Shown here piece after piece: positions 1 through 7,500 of a DNA stretch of 9,557 nt. A program made the translations under genes and the position numbers. The notes under the pieces are model-generated. The model was given only the letters and a program-made list of their open reading frames with translations, had not been told where the DNA came from and did no database searches. The stretch lies in NCBI GenBank assembly GCA_021796055.1, contig JAJYOS010000181.1:1-9557 (forward strand), in the 5' to 3' direction. This stretch comes from Bacteroidota bacterium (GTDB lineage Bacteria > Bacteroidota > Kryptoniia > Kryptoniales > JAKASW01). Each line of letters begins with the position of its first letter. Position 1 is the first letter of the stretch.

Positions 1-338
1 GTTTTTGCCGGACGAGTCGTGGGAAGCTGTTGTAGAACCTTCAGTCCGCTTGAGCTACAAAATTTCAAAAATATTTCCGGGCTCGGCCAGGATACATTGC
101 CACCAAAATTCGCCGGATCCATGTCAAACTCTTGAACGAATGCTCCACCCGGGTATCTAATGTGAAACCCTGGGCTGAATGTTCGAGTCATATACTGTTC
201 AAATGTTTTTTGGATCTCGCCACTATCAAATATTTTATCATAAGCATGGATTCGAGTATCGACTCCCCAATTAATGCCAAACCAAGGCATTCCAACATAA
301 CTCGTGTGAGCATCCTTCTGATTGTTAGTATCTTTCAT
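1..338 (-). CDS. Probable glycoside hydrolase, N-terminal part (runs off left edge)
   Basis: 112 codons read from an ATG at 338 to the window edge, so the C-terminal part is missing. Residues 19-26 (WFGINWGV), the segment IRYPGGAFVQEFDMD at 60-74, and SPEIFLKFCSSSGLKVL at 86-102 resemble the first strands of TIM-barrel glycosidases, in which a 'R-(F/Y)-P-G-G' turn is followed by a 'p-eFl-fc-G' helix (GH39/44/51/79-like). That fold assignment is from memory of the families. The exact family and catalytic residues cannot be given because the barrel is cut. No signal peptide precedes this start: the frame is closed by a TGA at 360-362, and the codons between hold no ATG, GTG or TTG. The ribosome site is poor (GGGG about 2 bases before ATG). 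It lies 127 bases downstream of the methyltransferase gene, on the same strand. A polysaccharide-trimming hydrolase would suit the locus. See the micro-ORF upstream for a possible lost or displaced membrane anchor. Confidence 0.5.
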   Translation of the reverse strand, partial: MKDTNNQKDAHTSYVGMPWFGINWGVDTRIHAYDKIFDSGEIQKTFEQYMTRTFSPGFHIRYPGGAFVQEFDMDPANFGGNVSWPSPEIFLKFCSSSGLKVLQQLPTTRPAK

Positions 339-378
339 AGCCCCAGGTGCAGTCCATGTTCATTTCAATATTCCTCTG

Positions 379-459
379 TTAAACTTCAGAACTCTCCCAC
401 GTTTGTAGCAACAACGCCAAAATAAATAGAACAGTTCCACCAACTAGTAGGGGGAACAT
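379..459 (-). CDS. 26-residue hydrophobic micro-ORF (possible membrane peptide or signal-sequence remnant)
   Basis: ATG at 459 lies 6 bases after the stop of the upstream methyltransferase gene. The ORF encodes 26 residues, starting MFPLLVGGTVLFILALLL and ending in a short polar tail (QTWESSEV) before TAA. One uncharged stretch of about 18 residues makes it look like a single membrane segment or a signal anchor. No good Shine-Dalgarno is seen, but re-initiation from the adjacent stop is possible. It is in a different frame from the hydrolase-like ORF that follows and is separated from it by stops, so one indel does not obviously fuse them. It may be a real small membrane protein, a displaced anchor, or chance. 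The call is tentative. Confidence 0.25.
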   Translation of the reverse strand: MFPLLVGGTVLFILALLLQTWESSEV

Positions 460-465
460 TTTTTA

Positions 466-1296
466 TTATTCCGATTTATATAATACCCAGAAATACGATT
501 TTGGCTCAAGCTTACCCCAGATCGACTGTGAGTGATAATGATAGTTGAACTGAAAAATCCGGCTTAACACCTTATCAATGTGTACGGCAATAAGATTGTT
601 AAAGGGACGCTCCAAATAGGTAGATAGCTTGAAAGTAAGTGGAAACATGCATGGTGAAACTTTCAGTACCTTGAACCCAGTTCGGCAAACAAATTCTCGC
701 ATGATCCTAGGTGGGATTCCTCTCTCCCTTTTCGTTAGCCCAACTCTCTTATTCCTCCAATCGCCCTTGCTGACTACAGGCTCGCGTATCAGGACATACC
801 CCCCCTTTTGGGATACTCTATGAATCTCTTTGATCACTGTCTCAACATTCGGGATGTGGTGCAAAACTCCAAAACAAGTCACGAGACTGAAGTAGTCGGT
901 TGGAAAAGGGATTTCTCCCGTGACGGATGGAGAAATATACTTTAACGGTTTACCTCCCAATTCTTCTCGTCTAAGTTGCGAAGATGGTTCAAGTATGAAT
1001 ACATCCCCAATCTGATCGAGAACCGGCAGTAGCTCATCTCCATATCCTCCACCAATCGAAAGAACTTTTTCAAACTTAATCTTTCGCTGAAGCAAATATC
1101 GATATCCAAGAACCTCGTTCAACTTGTGATAGCTATATCTGTATTTGTCAAATTCTTTGGCCCCAAGTTCCGCGTAACCCTCCTTCTCATCTTCATACCA
1201 ACTACGGATTTCACTTAAAGAAAAGTCGTTCCCGTAAAGTTTCTCTCCATTGAGAAACTCATTGAGTGGATCTGAATGTAAATGATTCTGTTTCAT
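466..1296 (-). CDS. Class I SAM-dependent methyltransferase (Methyltransf_11 type)
   Basis: 276 residues. The Rossmann-fold SAM-binding features appear in order. Motif I is VLSIGGGYGDELL (78-90). A strand ending in an acidic residue, ILEPS (101-105), would contact the SAM ribose. Motif II with the 'LHH' signature is FSLVTCFGVLHHIPN (136-150). The GGYVLIREP strand (165-173) follows the 'i.r.Lk.gG' helix. The N-terminal 75 residues are charged and typical of sugar or lipid methyltransferases whose substrate cannot be read from sequence. No membrane segment or signal is evident, so it should act in the cytoplasm. It begins 9 bases after the deacetylase stop with only a weak purine run (TGAGAA) before ATG, consistent with translation coupled to the upstream gene. 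In context it probably methylates a sugar of the glycan or its nucleotide/lipid precursor, by inference. Confidence 0.85.
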   Translation of the reverse strand: MKQNHLHSDPLNEFLNGEKLYGNDFSLSEIRSWYEDEKEGYAELGAKEFDKYRYSYHKLNEVLGYRYLLQRKIKFEKVLSIGGGYGDELLPVLDQIGDVFILEPSSQLRREELGGKPLKYISPSVTGEIPFPTDYFSLVTCFGVLHHIPNVETVIKEIHRVSQKGGYVLIREPVVSKGDWRNKRVGLTKRERGIPPRIMREFVCRTGFKVLKVSPCMFPLTFKLSTYLERPFNNLIAVHIDKVLSRIFQFNYHYHSQSIWGKLEPKSYFWVLYKSE

Positions 1297-1305
1297 AATT
1301 GATTC

Positions 1306-2322
1306 TCACACGTCAGGTTTTCCGAGAATTATCCGGCGTTTCGAACAAGAACGGCAGATCGCCCGTAAACTCTCGAGACAAATCGTGGCAAGCATTTGCA
1401 ACAAAACTCCCACAACAAAATACTGTTTCCCTTGACCGATTTTCATTTCCGCTGTTTTTCCAACCTTCGATAAACTGGTACGGACCCTTTTTCGCAACAC
1501 GATAAGATCTTGCATTGTTAATTGAAACAACAATTCAACCCCAGAGTCTGAAGACGGGGCATGAATCCTTTTAAATACAGGAGCTTGATCAGGATATGTG
1601 CCGGAGCCATCCGTTCGAGGATAGTTGTAGCCACCATAGCAGCTAAATCCGCACGTATACCCCGCCGTTTTCAACACCTTCGGCGAGTAAGGATGGATAT
1701 TCTCCGACTTCCCATATGGAAAGGCAAAAGTAGTCACCTGTAAACCCAGGATTTCCTCAAGCTCCCTTTTCGAACTGCCAATTTCATGGAGATTCTCTTC
1801 GACACCGCAATCCACATGTGATGACGTGTGGCTTCCTATGGACATCCCTGCTTCGCTTAATGATTTAAGCTGGTGGGAAGAGAAGGGCAAAAAATCTATG
1901 AGCCCTCTTTTTTGATCGTCAGGGAACGTGATGGCTTTGTCGACAAAACCGCTTGCGACGAAGAATGTCGCAGGAATGGAGAACTCCCGAAGTATCGGCA
2001 GAGCATGCAGATAATTTTCCGCATAGCCATCATCGAAAGTCACTGCACAGATTGGTTTTTTAGTCTTCTTCTTTTTAATAAGGATATCGGTGCTCTCTTC
2101 TATTGAGACAACCCGGAATTTCTTATTCAGCCATTGGATATGCTTGCGGAACGTTGCCGGCTGAATCCCATTTGGATGGAACTTTTCGGTTACGACATGA
2201 TAACATAGAACCATGACGTGCGCATTGCCTGTCAATCCAAGGATTAAATCACGTATCTGCCGGTAGCCACAGTATAAAAGGAAGGACTGAGCAGATCGCT
2301 TAAACCATGTACGTATGTTCAT
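1306..2322 (-). CDS. Polysaccharide deacetylase (NodB homology domain)
   Basis: 338 residues. NodB motif 1 is TFDDGY (95-100; D97 the expected catalytic base, D98 a metal ligand). Motif 2 is HTSSH (165-169; H165 and H169 the other metal ligands). Motif 3 is FAFPYG (199-204). The 'VLCYHVV' strand near residue 38 is usual at the start of this fold. The family removes N- or O-acetyl groups from polysaccharides in a metal-dependent way (CE4). All metal ligands are present, so activity is expected. There is no clear N-terminal signal peptide. A hydrophobic stretch at about 302-315 near the C-terminus could be a membrane contact, and the tail after it is rich in Arg and Cys. The ATG overlaps the stop of the polymerase gene by 4 bases (ATGA arrangement) and has a weak Shine-Dalgarno, which implies translational coupling. 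Likely role: deacetylation of the glycan made by this locus. Confidence 0.9.
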   Translation of the reverse strand: MNIRTWFKRSAQSFLLYCGYRQIRDLILGLTGNAHVMVLCYHVVTEKFHPNGIQPATFRKHIQWLNKKFRVVSIEESTDILIKKKKTKKPICAVTFDDGYAENYLHALPILREFSIPATFFVASGFVDKAITFPDDQKRGLIDFLPFSSHQLKSLSEAGMSIGSHTSSHVDCGVEENLHEIGSSKRELEEILGLQVTTFAFPYGKSENIHPYSPKVLKTAGYTCGFSCYGGYNYPRTDGSGTYPDQAPVFKRIHAPSSDSGVELLFQLTMQDLIVLRKRVRTSLSKVGKTAEMKIGQGKQYFVVGVLLQMLATICLESLRAICRSCSKRRIILGKPDV

Positions 2323-3815
2323 GCCGGTTCTGCGCTGGCTGATTGATTCAACAGTTGTGTCTCCTGCGCGGCACTTAACTCCAATCTTACCAAGCTTGAT
2401 GTCGTTGTACCAAGGACGAGAAAGAAGAGATAGTTAATTGTGGTTCTTTCTCCAATTGAGTTAGAACCTGCAAAATTGATGATCAGCAAAACAACAATCA
2501 ATGCAGATGGGAATAACTGACGAAGGTATGGTCTGTTTCTCTTTGAGAAAACCTCCTTGATAGGAAGCAAGATCGCGGTAAGATATATCACCAAAAAGAT
2601 AATTCCATACTGGATTATTACTAATAGCCAGCCCACCTCAAAATTGCTCCTAGTGGCAGCACCTAATAACTCTAGTTTCATCTCGCCCACACTTCTTACT
2701 CCCTGTCCTATAAGCGAAAACTTTGAAATATTGGAGATCGCTGCAACGGCACTCTCAATCCTGAGTTGTGAAGATGGGTCGCTGAAAGTCAAGCCTCTTT
2801 CGGCCAAATCACCAAAAAAGGTACCGTAGAATTGCCAGAAGCCCGCAACGACAATAAGCAATAACGCAAAGTTAATAAACCTCTTTCCTCCCGTGCCCGA
2901 ATAGTACCACAGGAAAATAAGTCCCGCTGCAAACAAAACAATCCCTACTCTAGAAAATGTCAACAGCAAAGGGCCGACAAATAGAAAACCCAGCATCAAG
3001 TACCTAAACCTCATGATCCTTCCTGCCCGTTGAAACAAATTGCTCTTCCAGAAAGACCATAAAGATAAGACCAAAAAGTACATGCCATTGGTAAGAGGAT
3101 GACCAAGGGTCGTTGTGATTCTATATGGCCAACCATGCAAATAATCATACTGAAACTCCGCATACCACTTTGCTTCATTCATCAAGATAGAATGGATGAA
3201 AAGATTCTTCTTCAAAAAGTATTCAATAAAAGCAATTGGGATAAGTGGTGTCGACAAGAAGACTAATCGATTCAGCATCGTCTCTCCGCTTGAATTCCCT
3301 GTCATTGTCTGGAAAATTATCATAGCATAGAAAAGTACCGGCCCCACATAAACGTCCGGGAATTGGTTAGTCGGCACCGCCCCTCGTAATTGGAATGCAT
3401 CAATAAGAAACTCATAAGCAAATAGGAAGAAAAATATTTGGAATTGCCGTTTCACCACATGTGTCGTTCGAACTGAGCGGAAGAAAAAACTGCCGTTTGC
3501 CAGTATTAAAGACACGAATCCACCGACAACGTAATAGGTTAAAATATGCAGATTAAGACCCCCGGTAGGAGCCGTATAAGCAACTCCCGTTAGAAGAATT
3601 TGCGCCTCTGGAGGTATATAAACCAAAATTGCAATAGCTATCGTGAGAAAAAGTTCGTGACTAAATTGGTAGAGAATGGCGCCCATGAAAAGGAAACAAA
3701 GTGCTGTAGTGTAAATCCCCGGGAAGAAGATAAGGAGGGCCAAAATAGCCATGAAAACGAAAAACATAATAGGTGCGCCCGCGTTTATCCTACCGCCCCA
3801 TAGTCTAGAACTCAC
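2319..3815 (-). CDS. Wzy/O-antigen-ligase-like polysaccharide polymerase, polytopic membrane protein
   Basis: 498 residues with roughly ten to twelve hydrophobic segments spread from residue 15 to about 470. A long soluble loop between them (about 205-240 and 330-390) is as expected for the periplasmic loop of O-antigen polymerases and ligases. Family-like landmarks are TTTLGHPLTNGMYF (234-247, the usual 'G..-hPn-l...' element), LTFSRVGIVLF (285-295, the 'TfSRg' helix), SLIGQGV (367-373) and NFEVGWLL (391-398, followed by another helix). Polymerase and ligase cannot be separated from sequence alone; the position beside a flippase and glycosyltransferase favours polymerase. The start is GTG at 3815, supported by a GAGGAG 6 bases upstream, and it overlaps the glycosyltransferase gene by 11 bases. 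The last 20 residues are polar (QETQLLNQSASAEPA). Confidence 0.85.
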   Translation of the reverse strand: MSSRLWGGRINAGAPIMFFVFMAILALLIFFPGIYTTALCFLFMGAILYQFSHELFLTIAIAILVYIPPEAQILLTGVAYTAPTGGLNLHILTYYVVGGFVSLILANGSFFFRSVRTTHVVKRQFQIFFFLFAYEFLIDAFQLRGAVPTNQFPDVYVGPVLFYAMIIFQTMTGNSSGETMLNRLVFLSTPLIPIAFIEYFLKKNLFIHSILMNEAKWYAEFQYDYLHGWPYRITTTLGHPLTNGMYFLVLSLWSFWKSNLFQRAGRIMRFRYLMLGFLFVGPLLLTFSRVGIVLFAAGLIFLWYYSGTGGKRFINFALLLIVVAGFWQFYGTFFGDLAERGLTFSDPSSQLRIESAVAAISNISKFSLIGQGVRSVGEMKLELLGAATRSNFEVGWLLVIIQYGIIFLVIYLTAILLPIKEVFSKRNRPYLRQLFPSALIVVLLIINFAGSNSIGERTTINYLFFLVLGTTTSSLVRLELSAAQETQLLNQSASAEPA

Positions 3816-4947
3816 CTGAGGCTCCTCGACTTTTTGCCGACTTAAGTGCTAATTCGTATATGTCCGAATACCTTCTCAGGGTTAGGTCTAAAGAGAAATG
3901 CTCCTTGACTCTCTTTCTGCCTGCCTCGCCCATCGCCTCCCTCAGCTCCCGGCTATTGCAGAGCTGAATCAGTGCTTGCGCAAGAGCCTTTGGATCCCTG
4001 AACGGTATTAGTACCCCGGTTATTCCATCTTCAATAACGTCAACTAATCCACCAACCGCGTAAGCGACCACTGGTAGCGCTGTAGACATTGCCTCGATTG
4101 CCGCAATTCCGAAACTCTCATTCTTGGATGGCATCACAAAGATGTCAAAGCAATTCAGGATTTCCGGTATGTCAGTCCTTGACCCCAAAAAAGCTACTTG
4201 ATCAGCCACATGTAAATCGCATGCCAATTGCTCATACTCAGACCTTAGAACTCCGTCACCCACAATACACACACGGAAACGCTTTGTAGACTGCTTCACG
4301 AAAGGAATTGCCTTTATAAGATGATCGACACCATGATTACTATCCAATCCCCTAACTGTGCCAATCACTATTTCATCTTCGGAAATTGCCATGCCTTTCC
4401 GACCCGACATCCTGAGGCTATTGTCTTTTCGAAACAGCGTTGTATCGACACCGTTGCTAATCACCATCGCACGGCCACGGTCAATGCGCCTGTACCCAAG
4501 AATCTCCTTAAATACTGACGATGAAACCCCCACTAATACATCTTTCGGTTTTGACAGTAAATTGTTGAAGAGACGATAGTACCAGAATGGCCCCTCATAA
4601 TCGATATAAACATGCCGTGTTGTTATTAACGTCCTATGCCTGGCCCCCAAGATCACTGCCATCCGGAGAAGGGGAGTGAAATAGTGCAAATGAACAATAT
4701 CGAATTTATTATGCCTAAGAAATTTGAAGACCCGATAAGCTCCTATCGGGTCTAATCCGCTCCTCATCCCGCCTTGATAGACTCGAATGCCATTATCAGC
4801 AAGCCTTCCCCCAAGCTCCTTCCCTTGGGTGGCATATACCACAGTAAGTTCATAGCCCAACTTATCTTTCATGCCAAGCGATAAGTCGAACACAAGCTTT
4901 GAGGCGCCCCCCAATCCTCCATGCCATGTAACATGAGCCACCTTCAT
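3805..4947 (-). CDS. GT4-family glycosyltransferase (GT-B fold)
   Basis: 380 residues, a full-length retaining GT-B enzyme. The N-terminal glycine-rich loop HGGLGGASK (9-17) belongs to the acceptor domain, and DIVHLHY is at 83-89. The C-terminal donor-binding domain has VISNGVD (162-168), VCIVGDG (226-232), and the EX7E element ESFGIAAIE (277-285) followed by the usual AMSTALPVVAYAVGG (286-300). The element normally reading G-rl-...-KG-d-li-A is here GLDSNHGVDHLIKA (200-213), so the canonical lysine is replaced by His. It should transfer a sugar from a nucleotide donor to a lipid-linked acceptor at the cytoplasmic face; donor and acceptor are unknown. ATG at 4947 is preceded by AGAGG at good spacing. 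A perfect 10-bp inverted repeat lies inside the gene at 4728-4753. Confidence 0.92.
   Translation of the reverse strand: MKVAHVTWHGGLGGASKLVFDLSLGMKDKLGYELTVVYATQGKELGGRLADNGIRVYQGGMRSGLDPIGAYRVFKFLRHNKFDIVHLHYFTPLLRMAVILGARHRTLITTRHVYIDYEGPFWYYRLFNNLLSKPKDVLVGVSSSVFKEILGYRRIDRGRAMVISNGVDTTLFRKDNSLRMSGRKGMAISEDEIVIGTVRGLDSNHGVDHLIKAIPFVKQSTKRFRVCIVGDGVLRSEYEQLACDLHVADQVAFLGSRTDIPEILNCFDIFVMPSKNESFGIAAIEAMSTALPVVAYAVGGLVDVIEDGITGVLIPFRDPKALAQALIQLCNSRELREAMGEAGRKRVKEHFSLDLTLRRYSDIYELALKSAKSRGASGEF
4728..4753 (-). repeat. Perfect 10-bp stem-loop inside the glycosyltransferase gene
   Basis: The arms are AGACCCGATA (4728-4737) and TATCGGGTCT (4744-4753), with a 6-base loop between. In the transcript the second arm is followed by TCAAATTTCTT, a mildly U-rich tail, so it resembles a weak intrinsic terminator. 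It lies within the codons for about residues 65-73 of the glycosyltransferase. A 10-bp perfect stem with five G-C pairs is strong for coding DNA. Any role as an attenuator or polarity element is inference. Confidence 0.5.
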
Positions 4948-4974
4948 CTAAACCTCTTTATGCTTCGCTGCTAG

Positions 4975-5160
4975 TCAATTAAGACATCCGCCTCTTTGAC
5001 TCGAAATTATTAAAGCGTGCAGGGTAACCCGATACCAACACATTTTAGCATGGGTAATCCAATTTATGTACTCTGCCAGTGTTATTAACCAAATCGCGGC
5101 GCAATCAGTATCTCTTGAAATATATCGCTCAAGATCTTGCCATTCTCCAATCGAAATCAC
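4975..5160 (-). CDS. Doubtful 61-codon ORF in the gap between methyltransferase and glycosyltransferase
   Basis: This ORF fills most of the 225-base gap between two cluster genes on the same strand, starting with GTG at 5160. I recognise no family. The product is unusually rich in Trp and Cys (for example CAAIWLITL and THAKMCWYRV), there is no Shine-Dalgarno, and no pattern suggests a folded domain or a proper membrane helix. It is listed only so the gap is accounted for; it is more likely non-coding or the trace of a deleted gene. Confidence 0.12.
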   Translation of the reverse strand: MISIGEWQDLERYISRDTDCAAIWLITLAEYINWITHAKMCWYRVTLHALIISSQRGGCLN

Positions 5161-5172
5161 TGAAGTTTATCT

Positions 5173-5937
5173 TTAGTCTTTATTTCCTTGCACTTTCCCA
5201 GCTACGATACAGTAGCCCATGGAGAAAATACTCTCATAGTGCGAGGGCGCTCTTGACAGGCGCCGCAACTTTGATATGACCAGTGGCTTGATTATTGCCC
5301 ATATCACAACCTGCGGAAGTGCGACCATCAGTCTCAAAACCTTGCATTTCAAAGGGTCGATCCCGATCCGTTTCCCAACCAGGCTTGCGAGGGAAACAAA
5401 TGAGACGAGCGTGAAAACCGCCATCATTGTCATCAATCCGCCCTTGGCTAACACCAACTTCGGCTTCAATCCGGACTTCCTTAGCGCCTTCTCTAACCCA
5501 AAAAAACTAAATCTCCAATTGTCTCTGGGAATCTCATTCACCGGATAAAGAAATGTACCAGTCAGAATCAAATCTCCATCTTCTTTTACCACCCGCGATA
5601 TCTCATCGAGAGCCGCAAACGGGTTGTCTACGTGCATAATCACCTCGGTGCATAAAACCACGTCGAACGAATTGCTCTTGAATGGCAAGGACTCTCCGAT
5701 CGAAATGACGTTTCCGTTGAAGCCTTGTTTTGTTTTGGGTAAGTCTGAAGCGACCCAAAGATCTACCTCTCGGTCGTACAGTATTCCATATGGCCTGGAC
5801 CCGCAGCCTAGGTCCAGGAGTATTCCTTTAAAGAGATTTCTGTTTGCCAGAAGGAAATACAGTATATAGTTGCCCAACAATACTGAGCTCCCCTTCCTCC
5901 AATCGTACCTTAATTTACCTCTCACGGCCTTAAGCAT
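5173..5937 (-). CDS. Class I SAM-dependent methyltransferase with C-terminal hydrophobic region
   Basis: 254 residues. SAM-binding motif I is ILLDLGCGSRPYG (39-51), with the acidic post-I position in VASDLP (D65). The pre-motif ESLPF is at 82-86, motif II FDVVLCTEVIMHVDNP at 91-106, and then VVKEDGDLILTGTF (116-129). RDNWRFSFFGLEKALRKSGL (138-157) matches the 'R.....gL..ll..aGf' element of this family. Residues about 166-188 and 198-222 are hydrophobic, which is not part of the core fold and suggests membrane association. That would fit a lipid-linked glycan substrate (inference). ATG at 5937 follows a GAGA purine run. A gap of 114 bases separates it from the flippase gene. An 8-bp inverted repeat covers the codons of motif I. 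Confidence 0.83.
   Translation of the reverse strand: MLKAVRGKLRYDWRKGSSVLLGNYILYFLLANRNLFKGILLDLGCGSRPYGILYDREVDLWVASDLPKTKQGFNGNVISIGESLPFKSNSFDVVLCTEVIMHVDNPFAALDEISRVVKEDGDLILTGTFLYPVNEIPRDNWRFSFFGLEKALRKSGLKPKLVLAKGGLMTMMAVFTLVSFVSLASLVGKRIGIDPLKCKVLRLMVALPQVVIWAIIKPLVISKLRRLSRAPSHYESIFSMGYCIVAGKVQGNKD
5794..5818 (-). repeat. 8-bp perfect inverted repeat in the methyltransferase motif I codons
   Basis: The arms are CCTGGACC (5794-5801) and GGTCCAGG (5811-5818), separated by 9 bases. It overlies the codons for the LDLGCGSR SAM-binding loop. The stem would be GC-rich and stable in the mRNA, but the constraint on the protein sequence could produce it by chance. Confidence 0.3.
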
Positions 5938-6051
5938 AGATTCTCTTTCTGATGCTTATTTCTCAATCATCAAATTGACACTTGAGCCCGCCCCCTTCAG
6001 TGAGGCTTCCTATTGCAAGGGACAATCGTTCCCCTTCGGATGCAGGTCCTA

Positions 6052-7500
6052 TCATTTCGCTGAAACCGGCTGCACAACCGTTTTTTCTAGCGCTCCCCTG
6101 GAGTGGTAGAGAGCCATTATACCAGCAATTATGACACTACACACCGTTGTTGATAGAGCTATCCCAGCAACCCCCCAGATTTGCATGAAGACGTAGTCTG
6201 TTACGACGTTAAAAATCAGACGCACGCTTGAGAAAACCATTAATGCACGCGTCTCTTTGCCTACCAGAAATATCCTCACATAAATTTGGATGATCGCATA
6301 CGGCATGAATCCTGCTAAATAAATTGAGAAAACATTGCCGACGATCCCCAACATTTCCTCCGGAAATTTCCCATGGAAAAAAGTAAAGGTCACTATCTGC
6401 CGGGAAAAAAATAGACCCACTATTGTTAGAGTGAGCGTCAGAAGAATTACGCGCTTTACGAGCTTGCCAGGATGTATCCTTTGGACTGATCCCCCATAGT
6501 ATTGGTTGGTCCAGCGAGAAAAATACACGAGCAAGACACTTCCATAAATTGTGACCGGCAAACTATTCAAGCGATCGGCATATTCGATGACAGAAATGCT
6601 ACCGACGCCCAGCCATAATGCCATGTAACGGTCAACAATTGGGTTCAATCCCCCTAACAATGCGGAAATCATGTGGAAAGAACCCTTAGAGAAAAACTCA
6701 CTGAGGAGATGCGAAGGCCATGCCAAAAACTTTATGCGAAACAGACTCCTTCTTTCACAAGAGCGCAGAAGAAATCCCACTTTCGCACCTTCGCCAATCA
6801 GGTACCCGAACGGGATCGAGTAAATCCCAAAGTGCGATCTGGTCGCAAACATCACGATTACAACAATTACAGATCGCAAGGCGGCTGCGAACGAAGGTTC
6901 AAGGTAAGATTCTGAAGCGTTCTGAGCTCCGACTAGCAACGAGGACATTATCACGAAACCAAATACTGGGACAAGCAGCAGCGAAATGTTGACCAATTCT
7001 TTTACTCGCTCAGGGCCTAAACTGGTGATGGCAGATAGTATAGGACGCAACGTGAAGAGTACTATCACGACAATAGCAATTGTCGCAGCGACCGTCAGCA
7101 ATAAGACGCTGCCGACGAAAGCACCTATGTCTTCCTTCCTGTATCTGAAATCAGCAAAAAAGGGAACAGACACAGTTTCCATCGTCGACGAAAAAATGAC
7201 GGTCACGAACATTATTATACTGAAAGCCATGAAGAAAAGATCTGTGTCGCCATTCAATCCAAACCACCATCCAACGAATATCGGGATTAGCGCACCTACG
7301 CTCCTCGCCAGCACGCTACCAAGTATGCTCTTCAAAAAATCACTAGAGTGTAATTTGCTCCTAGTGGCCCACAATCTGCCAATATTCGCCCACATCTTTC
7401 GACCGGACCGAATTTCGACGGCAATTTTAGATCGCAATTTACACCACACAATTCTTGACTCGGACTGATTTCCCTCGTACTCGGGTAGCAACACCGGCAC
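6052..7500 (-). CDS. MurJ/MviN-family lipid-linked glycan flippase
   Basis: 482 residues from a GTG at 7500, with about twelve to fourteen hydrophobic segments between residue 57 and residue 465. NPIVDRYMALWLGVGSISVI (286-305), followed by EYADRLNSLPVTIYGSVL (306-323), closely follows the MurJ/MviN pattern 'iD...a..lg.GsvsaleyA.rl..lP..i.g'. Members of the MOP exporter superfamily move undecaprenyl-linked precursors across the inner membrane. In this setting it more likely serves as the Wzx-type exporter of the locus than as the housekeeping lipid II flippase (inference). The start is uncertain: GTG at 7500 has no ribosome site, whereas ATG at 7395 (residue 36) would leave the normal short cytoplasmic lead before the first helix. 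Residues 1-35 are hydrophilic and unlike the family. It is at the short end of the family, which is usually about 500 residues. Confidence 0.83.
   Translation of the reverse strand: MPVLLPEYEGNQSESRIVWCKLRSKIAVEIRSGRKMWANIGRLWATRSKLHSSDFLKSILGSVLARSVGALIPIFVGWWFGLNGDTDLFFMAFSIIMFVTVIFSSTMETVSVPFFADFRYRKEDIGAFVGSVLLLTVAATIAIVVIVLFTLRPILSAITSLGPERVKELVNISLLLVPVFGFVIMSSLLVGAQNASESYLEPSFAAALRSVIVVIVMFATRSHFGIYSIPFGYLIGEGAKVGFLLRSCERRSLFRIKFLAWPSHLLSEFFSKGSFHMISALLGGLNPIVDRYMALWLGVGSISVIEYADRLNSLPVTIYGSVLLVYFSRWTNQYYGGSVQRIHPGKLVKRVILLTLTLTIVGLFFSRQIVTFTFFHGKFPEEMLGIVGNVFSIYLAGFMPYAIIQIYVRIFLVGKETRALMVFSSVRLIFNVVTDYVFMQIWGVAGIALSTTVCSVIIAGIMALYHSRGALEKTVVQPVSAK

Noticed and set aside
132..425. 97-codon plus-strand ORF at the left end
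   Set aside because: The minus strand here encodes a recognisable glycosidase-like N-terminus; the plus frame is its shadow.
6986..7468. 160-codon plus-strand ORF
   Set aside because: It lies wholly antisense to the flippase gene, has low-complexity Ser/Thr/Ile composition and no ribosome site; a shadow frame.
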